DNA of 64,000 bases. Source: Fibrobacter sp. (GTDB lineage: Bacteria > Fibrobacterota > Fibrobacteria > Fibrobacterales > Fibrobacteraceae). Positions 33,889 to 42,269 of this stretch are shown here, one piece after another. The translations under genes were made by a program, and so were the position numbers. How positions within the stretch are numbered: position 1 is the stretch's first letter; each line of letters begins with the position of its first letter. The DNA lies in assembly GCA_017642335.1 (NCBI GenBank), contig JAGCPF010000035.1:124001-188000 (forward strand). The letters are read 5' to 3'. The notes beneath the pieces were generated by a model. The model was not told where the DNA came from. It ran no database searches and saw only the letters and a program-made list of their open reading frames with translations.

Positions 33889-35151
33889 ATGAAATCAAAT
33901 ATCCTGAAATTATTGGCAAGCGCTCTGCTTGTCTCTTTTTTTGCTGCATGCGGAGATTCTGATAGCAGTTCAACAAGTTCCAATGATGCAAATGAGGCTG
34001 TGGCTGACTCGGTGGCAATCCGCGATAGCATAAATCTGATCGATAGCGTCCGCTACATTGATAGTGTCCGTATTACGGACAGCTTGAATATCATCGACAG
34101 CGTCCGTTATAAGACCGTCAAGAAATATCTTGATAGCCTGCGTATTACGGACAGTCTGAATATCATTGATAGTGTCGTCACTCGCGTTCTCGACAGCATC
34201 AACATCATCGATAGTATACATATTACGGAAAAGTTTAATGTGCTTGATAGTTTCAATATTATGGATAGCTTGGAAATCCATACGCCGGAAGATTTCCTGG
34301 GAGCGTGCAACGAATCGACTAAGGGCGTAATCAAGAAGACTTTCATTAACGAAGCACATCGTTATTATTGTTGCGACAATCAAACGCTCCTTTGGCGCAT
34401 AGCTACCGAGCAGGAGATGATAGGAACCATTAACAGCCGGTATGTCACTCAATCTGCGGTCAGTGACTTTATTCCGGTGGAAAGAGTCTTTAAGGGGCTC
34501 GCCGATGATGAAAGGTTGGTGGTGATATTGCGTCATGCCGAACGTAAGGACGGCAGTGGCACGGACATTGAGCTGACAAATCCCGGCAGGTCTCAGTCCC
34601 AAGAGGTTGGGGCTAAATTGGAGAATGGCCTGGTGGACTTCTATTATGCGGGTTCGGAATATCTCTATACTCACCAGACGTACTACAATATTGCCTTGAG
34701 GCGTTTTGACGCCTATACGGAAGGCGATACTATGGAAGTGTTGAACGAGAAGTGGTTCGTAAAGAACCAGACGTCCTACTACAAGGCCCTTTACGATGAA
34801 GAAGATGATGGCAGGAATGTTACGACGAGATGGGCGTATAAAGGTGGTTACGACGATGCGTTCTACGATTTGAAGACCAGAAGTTCTGAATTGCTGGAAG
34901 ATTATCTTATCCCGGCGCTAGAAGAATCCGGAAGAAGGGTGGGCGTGTTCATTTCGCACGACCTTGTGCTCATACCTCTTGTGTCGTATGTCTCCGAAGG
35001 GCGAATCAACTTGAAGTACTACGAGTCCCCGGAAAACCACTGGCTGAACTATCTTGCCGGTATCGCGGTGGTCCTGAAGCCGGACGGAACCAAGGTATTC
35101 TATGCGGTCAAAGGTCTTGATTCGGGCACGATGACTCTTCCGATTGAATAG
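33889..35151 (+). CDS. Lipoprotein with short DS stalk and altered histidine-phosphatase domain (family member 5)
   Basis: A 420-residue lipoprotein (lipobox FAAC). About 13 DS units fill residues 40-130, the shortest stalk. The CxxxxW mini-domain has an extra Cys (YYCCDNQTLLW). The phosphatase domain keeps Arg215-His216 (LRHAER) and the second His (SHDLVL). At the position of the second active-site Arg it has Tyr260 (EYLYTHQT), where paralogs have Arg (YIRTHQT in member 6). It may be inactive or changed in specificity. The ATG at 33889 follows AAAGGAG by 10 nt. Confidence 0.8.
   Translation: MKSNILKLLASALLVSFFAACGDSDSSSTSSNDANEAVADSVAIRDSINLIDSVRYIDSVRITDSLNIIDSVRYKTVKKYLDSLRITDSLNIIDSVVTRVLDSINIIDSIHITEKFNVLDSFNIMDSLEIHTPEDFLGACNESTKGVIKKTFINEAHRYYCCDNQTLLWRIATEQEMIGTINSRYVTQSAVSDFIPVERVFKGLADDERLVVILRHAERKDGSGTDIELTNPGRSQSQEVGAKLENGLVDFYYAGSEYLYTHQTYYNIALRRFDAYTEGDTMEVLNEKWFVKNQTSYYKALYDEEDDGRNVTTRWAYKGGYDDAFYDLKTRSSELLEDYLIPALEESGRRVGVFISHDLVLIPLVSYVSEGRINLKYYESPENHWLNYLAGIAVVLKPDGTKVFYAVKGLDSGTMTLPIE
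34006..34277 (+). repeat. 18-bp repeats coding about 13 DS-hexapeptides
   Basis: The shortest of the four stalk arrays. Its last units are degenerate (EKFNVL, DSFNIM). Confidence 0.8.
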
Positions 35152-35176
35152 CCTGTTGCTGTTATCCCGATTGTAT

Positions 35177-35212
35177 TGCGCTTGGCCTCTGGGCCGGCGC
35201 ATTTTTTTTATT
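35177..35212 (+). terminator. Terminator after family member 5
   Basis: Stem TGCGC/GCGCA with an inner GGCC/GGCC pairing (35177-35201) is followed by ATTTTTTTTA. It lies 25 nt past the stop codon. Confidence 0.75.
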
Positions 35213-35311
35213 TGTAAATTAAATAATCTATACAAATTATAGTTGGTGTATTACAAATAAATTGTTTATAAAAATTTTACCTTATTTGTAGAACTGCTTT
35301 GCAGATAAAGA

Positions 35312-35340
35312 TTGACTTTGTGCTTTGACTAGAATATATT
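35312..35340 (+). promoter_or_regulatory. Promoter of family member 6
   Basis: TTGACT, a 17-bp spacer, then TATATT. It is a close copy of the promoter at 33804-33832. Confidence 0.8.
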
Positions 35341-35397
35341 TTGCATACAACTTAAACTTGCTGACAAATGGTGTTGGTGAAAAGGAGTCTGCACAAA

Positions 35398-36861
35398 ATG
35401 AAATCACTCGCTCTAAAATTATGGACAAGCGCCCTGCTTGTCTTTTTCTTTGCTGCCTGCGAAGACAGTACAAATGTTTCCGTAAACGTGGAAGAAACGG
35501 ATGCGGTTGCTTCTGATTCTGCTGACCCTGATTCGGTCGTGATTCGGGATAGTGTGAATCTGATAGACAGCGTCCGTTATATCGATAGTTTGCGTATTAA
35601 AGATAGCGTGCGTGTTAAGGATAGCTTGAATATTATTGATAGCATCCGTTATAGGGATGTCACTCGTTATCTAGATAGTTTGCGCATTACGGATAGCGTG
35701 CGTATTATCGATAGCTTGCATATTGTTGATAGCATCCAGTATAGGGAAGTGACGCGCTACCTTGACAGTTTGCGTATTAAAGATAGCGTGCGTTTTGTCG
35801 ATAGCTTGAACATTATCGATAGTGTCCGCTATAAGGATGTCGTGCGCTATATTGATAGCCTTCGCGTGACGACTCGCTTGAACGTCATTGATAGTATCTA
35901 TATCGTGGACAGCTTGAATATCATCGATAGCCTGCGTATTACGGATAGCGTTAACGTGATTGACAGTATCCATGTCGTGGATAGCGTGGTTGTCCATGGA
36001 CCGGAGGATTACTTGGGCGCGTGTAACGACTCGACTAAGGGCGAACTCAAGGTGGCGTCCATTAATGGCGAAGATCGTTATTTCTATTGCGACAACGGAA
36101 CGCTCCTTTGGCGTTTAGCGACCGAACAAGAGAAGATGGGGGTCATTAACAGCCAGTTTGTCACTCAATCTGCGGTCAGTGACTTTACCCCGGTCGAACA
36201 GGTCTTTGCGGGGCTCGCCGAAGGAGAAAAGCTGGTGGTGATGTTGCGCCATGCCGAACGCGTGAACACGATTACCAAGGAAACTCCGCTGACGGATAAC
36301 GGAAGGCTTCAGTCCCAACAGCTCGGGGCTAAGTTGGTGGGTGGCCCGGAAATCTATTATGCAGGTTCGGAATATATCCGTACTCACCAGACGTACAATA
36401 ATATTGCCATAGGCCGTGGTGACGCCGATACGCTTGGCGATACTATAAAAGTATTGAACGAGGGTTGGTTCGTAAGGAGCCAGATGTCCTACTACATGGC
36501 CCTCTATAACGAAAATGACGATGGCAGGGGCGTCACGACGAGATGGGCGTTCGAAGGTGGCTACGACGATGCGTTCTACGATTTGAAGACCAGAAGCTCT
36601 GAATTGCTTGAAGATCATATTATCCCGGCGCTGGAAAATTCCGGAAAGACAATCGGCGTGTTCATCACGCACGATATTATGCTCATACCTCTTGTGTCGT
36701 ATGTTTCCGAAGGACGAATCGACTTGAGGTACTACGAGTCTCCGGAAGACCACTGGCTGAATTATCTTGCCGGTATCGCGGTGGTCCTGAAGCCGGACGG
36801 AACCAAGGTCTTCTATGCGGTTAAGAGTCTCGATGAAGGTAAAATGACCATCATTGAATAA
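35398..36861 (+). CDS. Lipoprotein with DS stalk and histidine-phosphatase domain (family member 6)
   Basis: A 487-residue lipoprotein (lipobox FAAC). About 22 DS units span residues 45-198, three with the longer inserts typical of member 4. Then come the CxxxxW mini-domain (CNDSTKG ... FYCDNGTLLW) and the phosphatase domain: Arg284-His285 in LRHAER, Arg328 in YIRTHQT and the second His in ITHDIML. C-terminally it is nearly identical to member 5, so the two are recent duplicates. The ATG at 35398 follows AAAGGAG; an in-frame ATG ten codons upstream has no such site. Confidence 0.82.
   Translation: MKSLALKLWTSALLVFFFAACEDSTNVSVNVEETDAVASDSADPDSVVIRDSVNLIDSVRYIDSLRIKDSVRVKDSLNIIDSIRYRDVTRYLDSLRITDSVRIIDSLHIVDSIQYREVTRYLDSLRIKDSVRFVDSLNIIDSVRYKDVVRYIDSLRVTTRLNVIDSIYIVDSLNIIDSLRITDSVNVIDSIHVVDSVVVHGPEDYLGACNDSTKGELKVASINGEDRYFYCDNGTLLWRLATEQEKMGVINSQFVTQSAVSDFTPVEQVFAGLAEGEKLVVMLRHAERVNTITKETPLTDNGRLQSQQLGAKLVGGPEIYYAGSEYIRTHQTYNNIAIGRGDADTLGDTIKVLNEGWFVRSQMSYYMALYNENDDGRGVTTRWAFEGGYDDAFYDLKTRSSELLEDHIIPALENSGKTIGVFITHDIMLIPLVSYVSEGRIDLRYYESPEDHWLNYLAGIAVVLKPDGTKVFYAVKSLDEGKMTIIE
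35530..35991 (+). repeat. 18-bp repeats coding about 22 DS-hexapeptides
   Basis: Imperfect tandem 18-bp units in frame. Blocks are shared with the array at 30764-31567, including the YRDVTRYL-type inserts. Confidence 0.88.
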
Positions 36862-36887
36862 GGATTTGTTTAGGAATGTTAACATTT

Positions 36888-36916
36888 GGGGCGCGCAAGA
36901 AATGCGCGCCTTTTCT
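36888..36916 (+). terminator. Terminator after family member 6
   Basis: A 7-bp perfect stem GGCGCGC/GCGCGCC (36890-36910) is followed by TTTTCTGT. It ends the phosphatase-lipoprotein cluster. Confidence 0.8.
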
Positions 36917-37045
36917 GTGCGTATCTAACTCCCGATAACCGCCCTTCAATTTCTACTTCCGGCCTCCTGCTTTCTGCTAAAATTCTATATTTCCCCGCGC
37001 TGATTTTTACAAAACAGAAACCCATAAGAATGGATTGAATCCAAT

Positions 37046-37894
37046 ATGAACGAAACACAGAACAATGCACCCGAATCCCAGGAAGTGGCTCCCGCCGCAG
37101 TCCAGGAAGCGGACGTGCAGCAGCCGGCTCTCGTTGCTCCGCAACCTGCAGCAAAGGTGAAGGGCAAGTTCGACGAACAGCTCGGACTCATGCTCCCCTC
37201 CGATGCCGCCCAGGTCCAGGCGCAGCTTTCCATGCCGGGCATGGATGATTCGATGGTTTACAAGATTGTGGAAACCCACAGCGGTAACCATTCGGTCCTT
37301 TACAAGACATACGAACAGGCTGTCCTTGCCCGCGATGTTCGCGATTCCATCGAGAACGCCGCTGGCCACAAGGTGCTCCCCATCGCGAAGGCGAAACTCG
37401 GGTCCACCTACTGCAAGGGCCAGTACTCCACCGAACAGGGCTGCAAGGGCGACTCTGACACGTTCGGCATCGGCTCCCTGGTTGAATTCCAGGCGACCGG
37501 CCTTATCGTGGTGATGTGCGTCATCGTGGGCCTCACGGTGCTCTGTTACCTCATGAACTTCATCATGGCGAAGCTCGGCCTCAACAAGGACAAGGCTCCT
37601 GCCCCCGCGGTCAAGGCTGCTCCGGCACCTGCCGCCGCCGCACCCGTGACTATCGGCCCCGCCCACTGCGACTGGGACCCGAACGCGAAGAGCGTGCATC
37701 CGGGCTTCACCAACAAGCAGCTCCAGGCCTTCCTCGGCATTGCCGCCGTCGCCGCCCTGGAAGAACACCCCGGCATGAGCAACGAACAGTTCCTTGCCCT
37801 GGTGACCGCCGCTGCGACCCAGGCCATTGGTCAGCCCTGCCGCGTGACCGCCTACAGAAACATTAACTCCCCTGCTTGGACGATCGTCAAGTAA
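37046..37894 (+). CDS. Enlarged gamma-like subunit of a sodium-pumping decarboxylase
   Basis: A 282-residue protein with one strong membrane helix (about 152-178, GLIVVMCVIVGLTVLCYLMNF) followed by an Ala/Pro linker, as in OadG/MmdC. It is unusually large. An N-terminal part (about 1-145) contains a Cys pair (YCKGQY, GCKGD). A C-terminal domain (about 205-282, HPGFTNKQLQAFL) looks like the helical extension of some OadG proteins. It is followed by the biotin carrier and beta subunit, which supports the assignment. TATATT at 36986-36991 may be the -10. Confidence 0.78.
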   Translation: MNETQNNAPESQEVAPAAVQEADVQQPALVAPQPAAKVKGKFDEQLGLMLPSDAAQVQAQLSMPGMDDSMVYKIVETHSGNHSVLYKTYEQAVLARDVRDSIENAAGHKVLPIAKAKLGSTYCKGQYSTEQGCKGDSDTFGIGSLVEFQATGLIVVMCVIVGLTVLCYLMNFIMAKLGLNKDKAPAPAVKAAPAPAAAAPVTIGPAHCDWDPNAKSVHPGFTNKQLQAFLGIAAVAALEEHPGMSNEQFLALVTAAATQAIGQPCRVTAYRNINSPAWTIVK

Positions 37895-37940
37895 GGTAAA
37901 CTTTTAAAACTTAACAGGCTTAAAGCCAGGAAAAATCAAA

Positions 37941-38297
37941 ATGAAGAAAACAGTCCGTATCAGTTTCGAAGGCAAGACCTACGACGTCGAAGTAGAAGTT
38001 CTTGATTCTGCCGTTGCCGCAGCTCCTGCTGCTCCGGTTGCCGCCCCCGCTGCCGCTCCTGCCGCAGCTCCTGCTGTTGCTGGTGGTACCGAAGTCAAGA
38101 GCCCGCTCGCTGGCTCCGTGTTCAAACTGAAGGTCAAGGTTGGCGACAAGGTTGAAGCCAACCAGGAAGTGGCTATCATCGAAGCCCTCAAGATGGAAAA
38201 CCCGGTGGTTGCTCCGTGCGCCGGCACCGTTACCTCCATCTCCGTCAAGGAAACCGACACCGTCGTTGACGGTCAGACCATGATGACCATCGCCTAA
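37941..38297 (+). CDS. Biotin carboxyl carrier subunit of the decarboxylase
   Basis: A 118-residue biotinyl-domain protein. An N-terminal strand region (VRISFEGKTYDVEVE) is followed by an Ala/Pro linker and the lipoyl/biotinyl fold. The biotinylated Lys is in EALKMEN, with Leu in place of the usual Met before it. In the complex it carries CO2 from the alpha subunit to the membrane beta subunit. It lies 46 nt after the gamma-like gene and 13 nt before the beta gene. Confidence 0.9.
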   Translation: MKKTVRISFEGKTYDVEVEVLDSAVAAAPAAPVAAPAAAPAAAPAVAGGTEVKSPLAGSVFKLKVKVGDKVEANQEVAIIEALKMENPVVAPCAGTVTSISVKETDTVVDGQTMMTIA

Positions 38298-38310
38298 GAG
38301 GTACAGATAA

Positions 38311-39471
38311 ATGAGTTCACTCTTGCAATCGGTCGTCGAGTTCGCAAGCGATACCGGATTCGCATACGTCACCCCTTCGATGGTGATCATGTGGGTCGTG
38401 AGTTTCGTCTTGATGTACTTGGCGATTGTCAAAAAGTATGAGCCGCTGCTGCTCTTGCCGATTTCGCTCGGCGCATTGGCGGTGAACATCCCGAGTGCGG
38501 GATTCTACGATGGCGGCTGGAGCATCGAAGGTATGTTTACCCCGACGGCCGGCCTCTATTACTACATCAGCCAGGGGATCCACCTGGAACTCTTCCCGCC
38601 CATCATCTTCTTGGGCGTGGGTGCCATGACGGACTTCGGACCGCTTATCGCTAACCCGCGTACACTGCTCCTCGGCGGTGGCGCTCAGTTCGGTGTGTTT
38701 GCGACCATGTTCTGCGCTGTGGCTTTCGGTGGCTTTACTCTCGGTGAAGCGGCCTCCATCGGTATCATCGGTGGTGCCGACGGTCCGACCTCCATCTTCA
38801 CTGCGAACAAACTTGCCAAGCACTTGATTGGCCCCATCGCCGTGGCTGCTTACACCTACATGGCTCTTGTGCCGCTCATCCAGCCGCCTATCATGCGCCT
38901 CATGACCAACGACAAGGAACGCAAGATCCGTATGAAGGCTCTGCGCAAGGTGTCGAAGGCCGAACGCATCGTGTTTGCCGTGATGGTGATGATCGTGTGC
39001 ATCCTCGTGGTGCCCGATGCTTCTGCTCTTATCATCATGCTCATGCTCGGTAACATCTTCAAGGAAGCCGGTGTCGTGGAACGTCTCGTGAAGACTTCTT
39101 CCAACGAACTCATGAACATCGTGACCATCTTCCTCGGCACGTCCGTGGGCCTCACGATGTCTGCCGACATCTTCCTCAAACCGCAGACCCTCATGATTAT
39201 CGCCATGGGCGTTGTCGCCTTCGGTTTCTCGACCGCGGCCGGCCTCTTCCTCGCGAAAATCATGAACTGGTGCTCTCCGAAGAACCCCGTGAACCCGCTC
39301 ATCGGTTCTGCTGGCGTGTCCGCCGTGCCGATGGCTGCACGTGTTTCCCAGGTGGAAGGTGCCAAGTATGACCCGCAGAACTTCTTGCTGATGCACGCCA
39401 TGGGCCCGAACGTGGCTGGCGTGATCGGTACCGCAGTCTGCGCCGGTTACATGATTTCCAGACTCTCGTAG
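38311..39471 (+). CDS. oadB: Decarboxylase sodium pump, beta subunit
   Basis: A 386-residue integral membrane protein of the OadB/MmdB/GcdB family, which decarboxylates carboxybiotin and pumps Na+. Many hydrophobic helices are visible. Family motifs include GVGAMTDFGPLIANP, GIIGGADGPTSIF with its conserved Asp, and the C-terminal GSAGVSAVPMAARV and MHAMGPNVAGVIGTAV. The substrate (oxaloacetate or methylmalonyl-CoA) depends on an alpha subunit that is not encoded nearby. In a succinate producer either is reasonable. Confidence 0.92.
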   Translation: MSSLLQSVVEFASDTGFAYVTPSMVIMWVVSFVLMYLAIVKKYEPLLLLPISLGALAVNIPSAGFYDGGWSIEGMFTPTAGLYYYISQGIHLELFPPIIFLGVGAMTDFGPLIANPRTLLLGGGAQFGVFATMFCAVAFGGFTLGEAASIGIIGGADGPTSIFTANKLAKHLIGPIAVAAYTYMALVPLIQPPIMRLMTNDKERKIRMKALRKVSKAERIVFAVMVMIVCILVVPDASALIIMLMLGNIFKEAGVVERLVKTSSNELMNIVTIFLGTSVGLTMSADIFLKPQTLMIIAMGVVAFGFSTAAGLFLAKIMNWCSPKNPVNPLIGSAGVSAVPMAARVSQVEGAKYDPQNFLLMHAMGPNVAGVIGTAVCAGYMISRLS

Positions 39472-39484
39472 TCTAGACTGTGTC

Positions 39485-39531
39485 ATGGCGAGCCCGCAAG
39501 GGCGTGGCCATCACAGACCCGCGAAGGCGGG
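39485..39531. repeat. Paired hairpin element after the beta-subunit gene
   Basis: GCCC-GCAA-GGGC (39492-39503) sits inside an ATGGC/GCCAT outer stem, and CCCGC-GAAG-GCGGG (39518-39531) follows. It precedes the proper terminator and resembles a REP-type unit. Confidence 0.5.
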
Positions 39532-39549
39532 ATCCCCTTGCAAAGGAAT

Positions 39550-39583
39550 GCCCTCGGCAATACGCCGGGGGCTCCTTTTTTTC
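39550..39583 (+). terminator. Terminator of the decarboxylase operon
   Basis: A 9-bp stem GCCCTCGGC/GCCGGGGGC (one G-U) with a 5-nt loop is followed by TCCTTTTTTTC. Confidence 0.85.
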
Positions 39584-39632
39584 TAAATTTGCTTGCCACA
39601 GGGAATATGGTAGTTGTGTGTGTGGAGTATGC

Positions 39633-41219
39633 ATGAAAAGACTGATCGTATTGATTTCGTTGTTGCTGATGGCTACGGCTGCCATGGGTCAAACAGATAA
39701 ACCCCAACCCAAAATGAACTTGCGTATGGGAAGTACTCAGCAGACGGTATTTCCTGGCGATACCATAGAACCCGTTGTTTTTGTGGTTGAAGGGGCTCAT
39801 GTTGTAGAATACACGCTTTTGGATTCGCTCACCGGTGTGTTTGAGTACGACGATTGGGTCGAAAAATCGCTTGCCACTGTTTCGGGGACTGTCGCTACTG
39901 ACACGGACCCCGGCAAATACCTGATAGAGATTCTTGCAACGGATACGATAAATGGAACCAGCGTTAATTCCATGTTTTATATTACGGTCCTCTCGTTAAA
40001 GGATGCGTTTGTACTTTCTGGCGGAAGCCTGAAGCAGAGCGTAATGGCTGGGGATTCCATCGAACCGATCGTGTTTGACTACCAGAAACTGCACGATTTC
40101 CGCGTTGACAACCTGCCTTCTGACCTTGTCGCTCAAAATGACACCACCTCCAAGACAATCACAATTGAAGGGGCTGCCGAAAATGTTCAGAGAGACAAAA
40201 AATACACATTCGCATTGGTCGCTTACTTGACAGAACAGGATTCTGTTGTCTATAACTTCGAACTTGAAGTGGAACATATTCCCGTCGTTACAGACATTAA
40301 AATACTCGAAAATGATTCGCAGGTTGTTGTTGCTGGCGACAGCATCAAGCCCGTCACGCTCAAATACGAAAACATTACCGACTTGCACTTTAAGGACATC
40401 CCGAAGACTTTAGATCCCTATGATGACCCAGAGGCAAAAATGATCTTGTTGCAGGGTGCCATTCCAGAAGATTTCGGTGACTCGACACTTGTCATGAGTA
40501 TATGCGCAAAAGGCCTCGACAACAACGACACGGCATTCGTAAAGCTCGTAATCAAACATAAACCCGGCAAAACGAAAATTAAACATGTCAGCGGAAAAAT
40601 CACGCAGACCGTAAATGCCGGCGATTCGATCGAGCCCATTGTATTCAAGTACGAATTGGCAATGGACGCACAGGGATTAGGTTTCCCCGAAGGGTCGCTT
40701 GTAACTGAGAGGGATACAAAGACAAAAACCATCACCGTTAAAGGGGCCGTGAGCGAAAAAGCGAGTGGCGAATACAACATGAAGGTTGTCGCCGAAGGCT
40801 ACGAGAACAACGATACGGCAGAAGTGAAAATCATCGTGAAGAATCCGGAAGCCGCTTCGAGTTCGTCGGTTGCTAAATCCTCCAGTTCCAAATCGAAATC
40901 CTCGAGCAGCGCGAAATCTGGCTCGGCTAAGTCCAGTAGCTCTTCGGGCAAGTCCAGCAGCTCCAGCAAGAAGGGCAAGGACGCTTTGCCGACGGTTGCT
41001 GTTGCTCCGCAGTTTAACGTGGAAGTTGTCGGCCGCAATATACAGGTGTTTGGCGCTGCCGATGCTGCACTTGGTGACTCCTATGCCCTTCTCGATATGC
41101 AGGGCCGCGTACTCCGCAGTGGGCCTGCTCTCGGCGCGAACTTTGCCATCCCGGTAGACCATGCGGGGGCATACCTTGTCCGCATCGGCAAGGGCGTGCA
41201 ACGTGTCTCCGTGAAATAA
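39633..41219 (+). CDS. Secreted repeat protein with Ser-rich linker and C-terminal sorting/adhesion domain
   Basis: A 528-residue exported protein. A signal peptide ends about AAMG. Four homologous beta-sandwich-like repeats of about 95 residues each start with a motif like QSVMAGDSIEPIVFDY. A Ser/Lys linker (about 412-450) leads to a C-terminal 65-residue domain (VEVVGRNIQVFG ... YLVRIGKGVQRVSVK) like the basic terminal domain of Fibrobacter cellulases. It probably acts as a surface or adhesion protein (inference). The ATG at 39633 follows GGAG; the long upstream open frame is only 5' leader. Confidence 0.75.
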   Translation: MKRLIVLISLLLMATAAMGQTDKPQPKMNLRMGSTQQTVFPGDTIEPVVFVVEGAHVVEYTLLDSLTGVFEYDDWVEKSLATVSGTVATDTDPGKYLIEILATDTINGTSVNSMFYITVLSLKDAFVLSGGSLKQSVMAGDSIEPIVFDYQKLHDFRVDNLPSDLVAQNDTTSKTITIEGAAENVQRDKKYTFALVAYLTEQDSVVYNFELEVEHIPVVTDIKILENDSQVVVAGDSIKPVTLKYENITDLHFKDIPKTLDPYDDPEAKMILLQGAIPEDFGDSTLVMSICAKGLDNNDTAFVKLVIKHKPGKTKIKHVSGKITQTVNAGDSIEPIVFKYELAMDAQGLGFPEGSLVTERDTKTKTITVKGAVSEKASGEYNMKVVAEGYENNDTAEVKIIVKNPEAASSSSVAKSSSSKSKSSSSAKSGSAKSSSSSGKSSSSSKKGKDALPTVAVAPQFNVEVVGRNIQVFGAADAALGDSYALLDMQGRVLRSGPALGANFAIPVDHAGAYLVRIGKGVQRVSVK

Positions 41220-41242
41220 ATAGTTTGTTAAATGTCCAAGAA

Positions 41243-41275
41243 GCCCCTCGGCTCTGCGCCGGGGGCGCTTTTGTT
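41243..41275 (+). terminator. Terminator after the Ig-repeat protein gene
   Basis: Stem GCCCCTCGGC/GCCGGGGGC with loop TCTGC is followed by GCTTTTGTTTT. The tail overlaps the first half-site of the next promoter. Confidence 0.8.
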
Positions 41276-41414
41276 TTATAGTTTTGAATTTTTGTTTTAT
41301 AGAATGCTAAAAATATTTTGTTTAAATAAATAATGTGCGAAATTCGCTTAAAATCGCCATTTTTGTTTTTTAGAAAATGTTGCATCGGTCGATTTCATTA
41401 TCTATTTTATTGTC
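41273..41414 (+). promoter_or_regulatory. Cassette promoter 0 with three GTTTTATAG half-sites
   Basis: Half-sites GTTTTATAG at 41273 and 41294 and GTTTTTTAG at 41365; spacings 21 and 71 bp. An AAAATCGCCATTTTT block before the third site matches the AAAACGCAAATTTT block of the other cassette promoters. A TATTTT hexamer lies 6 nt before the ATG. Unlike the others, the first half-site has no inverted partner. Confidence 0.6.
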
Positions 41415-42269
41415 ATGATGAAAACGGTTACTGAATACAAAGATTATCGCCAGTATATTCTGGACTACTACAGCGAACGCAAGCGTAGTTCTGCGTTTAC
41501 ATGGCGCGAGTTTGCGAAGCTTGCGGGGTTTGCCTCGGGGTCGTACTTGAAGCTTGTTTGCGATGGCAAGACCCGGCTTCGTGAGGAAGGGGCTAAAAAG
41601 ACGGCTTTTGCCATGGGGTTGCTTGGCTTCGAGTACGACTACTTCGTCTTGATGGTTCGCTACGAAAGTGCGAAAACGAATAGGGAAAAGAAGAAGTGCT
41701 TCGAAGAAATGCAGGCGCTGAGTGCAGCGAACCATGTGAAAATCCTCGGGAGCGACTTGTACACCTTCTACGAGACCTGGAAGCATTCCGTGATACGTGA
41801 ACTTGCGGTTGCGATGCCGGGGGCGAAGCCGAACGAGATTGCGAAGGTTTGTAGGCCCGCGATTTCTGCTGCCGACGTGAGCGAGAGTCTCCGCTTCCTT
41901 CTCAAGTCCGGATTGCTGGAAAGGGACATCAAGGGCAATTACCACCAGACGAACCGTTCGCTTACGACGGGGCGCCTCAAGGTGGTCTCGGTGGCGATAC
42001 ATTCGCTGCTGCGCCAGATGGGCGAGTTTGCGCTTGAGGCACTTGACAAGTTGCCGATTTCGGAACGTCATTTTAGTGGAATTACCATGGGCATGACTGC
42101 CGAAAGCTACGAAAAGGTTGTCGTGGAACTCACGGAATGCCGCAAGCGCATCGTGTCGATTGTCTCGGCGGATAAAAACGTGGAAAAGGTTTGCCGTTTG
42201 AACATGCAACTTTTCCCGTTGACAGAAAATTTGGAAACAGTAACAGCGGGTAAAGGAGAAGAAAAATGA
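41415..42269 (+). CDS. TIGR02147/DUF4423-family regulator (cassette 0)
   Basis: A 284-residue protein of a family first noted in Fibrobacter. Residues about 25-65 form a helix-turn-helix-like segment (FAKLAGFASGSYLKLVCDGK). The rest is the DUF4423-type effector region. Its last bases overlap the start of the downstream lipoprotein gene (ATGATGA), giving translational coupling. It is the most divergent of the four copies here in its putative recognition helix, and its promoter half-site is also the most divergent. A DNA-binding autoregulator is inferred, not shown. Confidence 0.8.
   Translation: MMKTVTEYKDYRQYILDYYSERKRSSAFTWREFAKLAGFASGSYLKLVCDGKTRLREEGAKKTAFAMGLLGFEYDYFVLMVRYESAKTNREKKKCFEEMQALSAANHVKILGSDLYTFYETWKHSVIRELAVAMPGAKPNEIAKVCRPAISAADVSESLRFLLKSGLLERDIKGNYHQTNRSLTTGRLKVVSVAIHSLLRQMGEFALEALDKLPISERHFSGITMGMTAESYEKVVVELTECRKRIVSIVSADKNVEKVCRLNMQLFPLTENLETVTAGKGEEK

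Noticed and set aside
29322..35991. CRISPR or non-coding minisatellite reading of the 18-bp repeats
   Set aside because: The repeats are in frame in all four genes and vary mainly at third codon positions, so they are protein-coding repeats.
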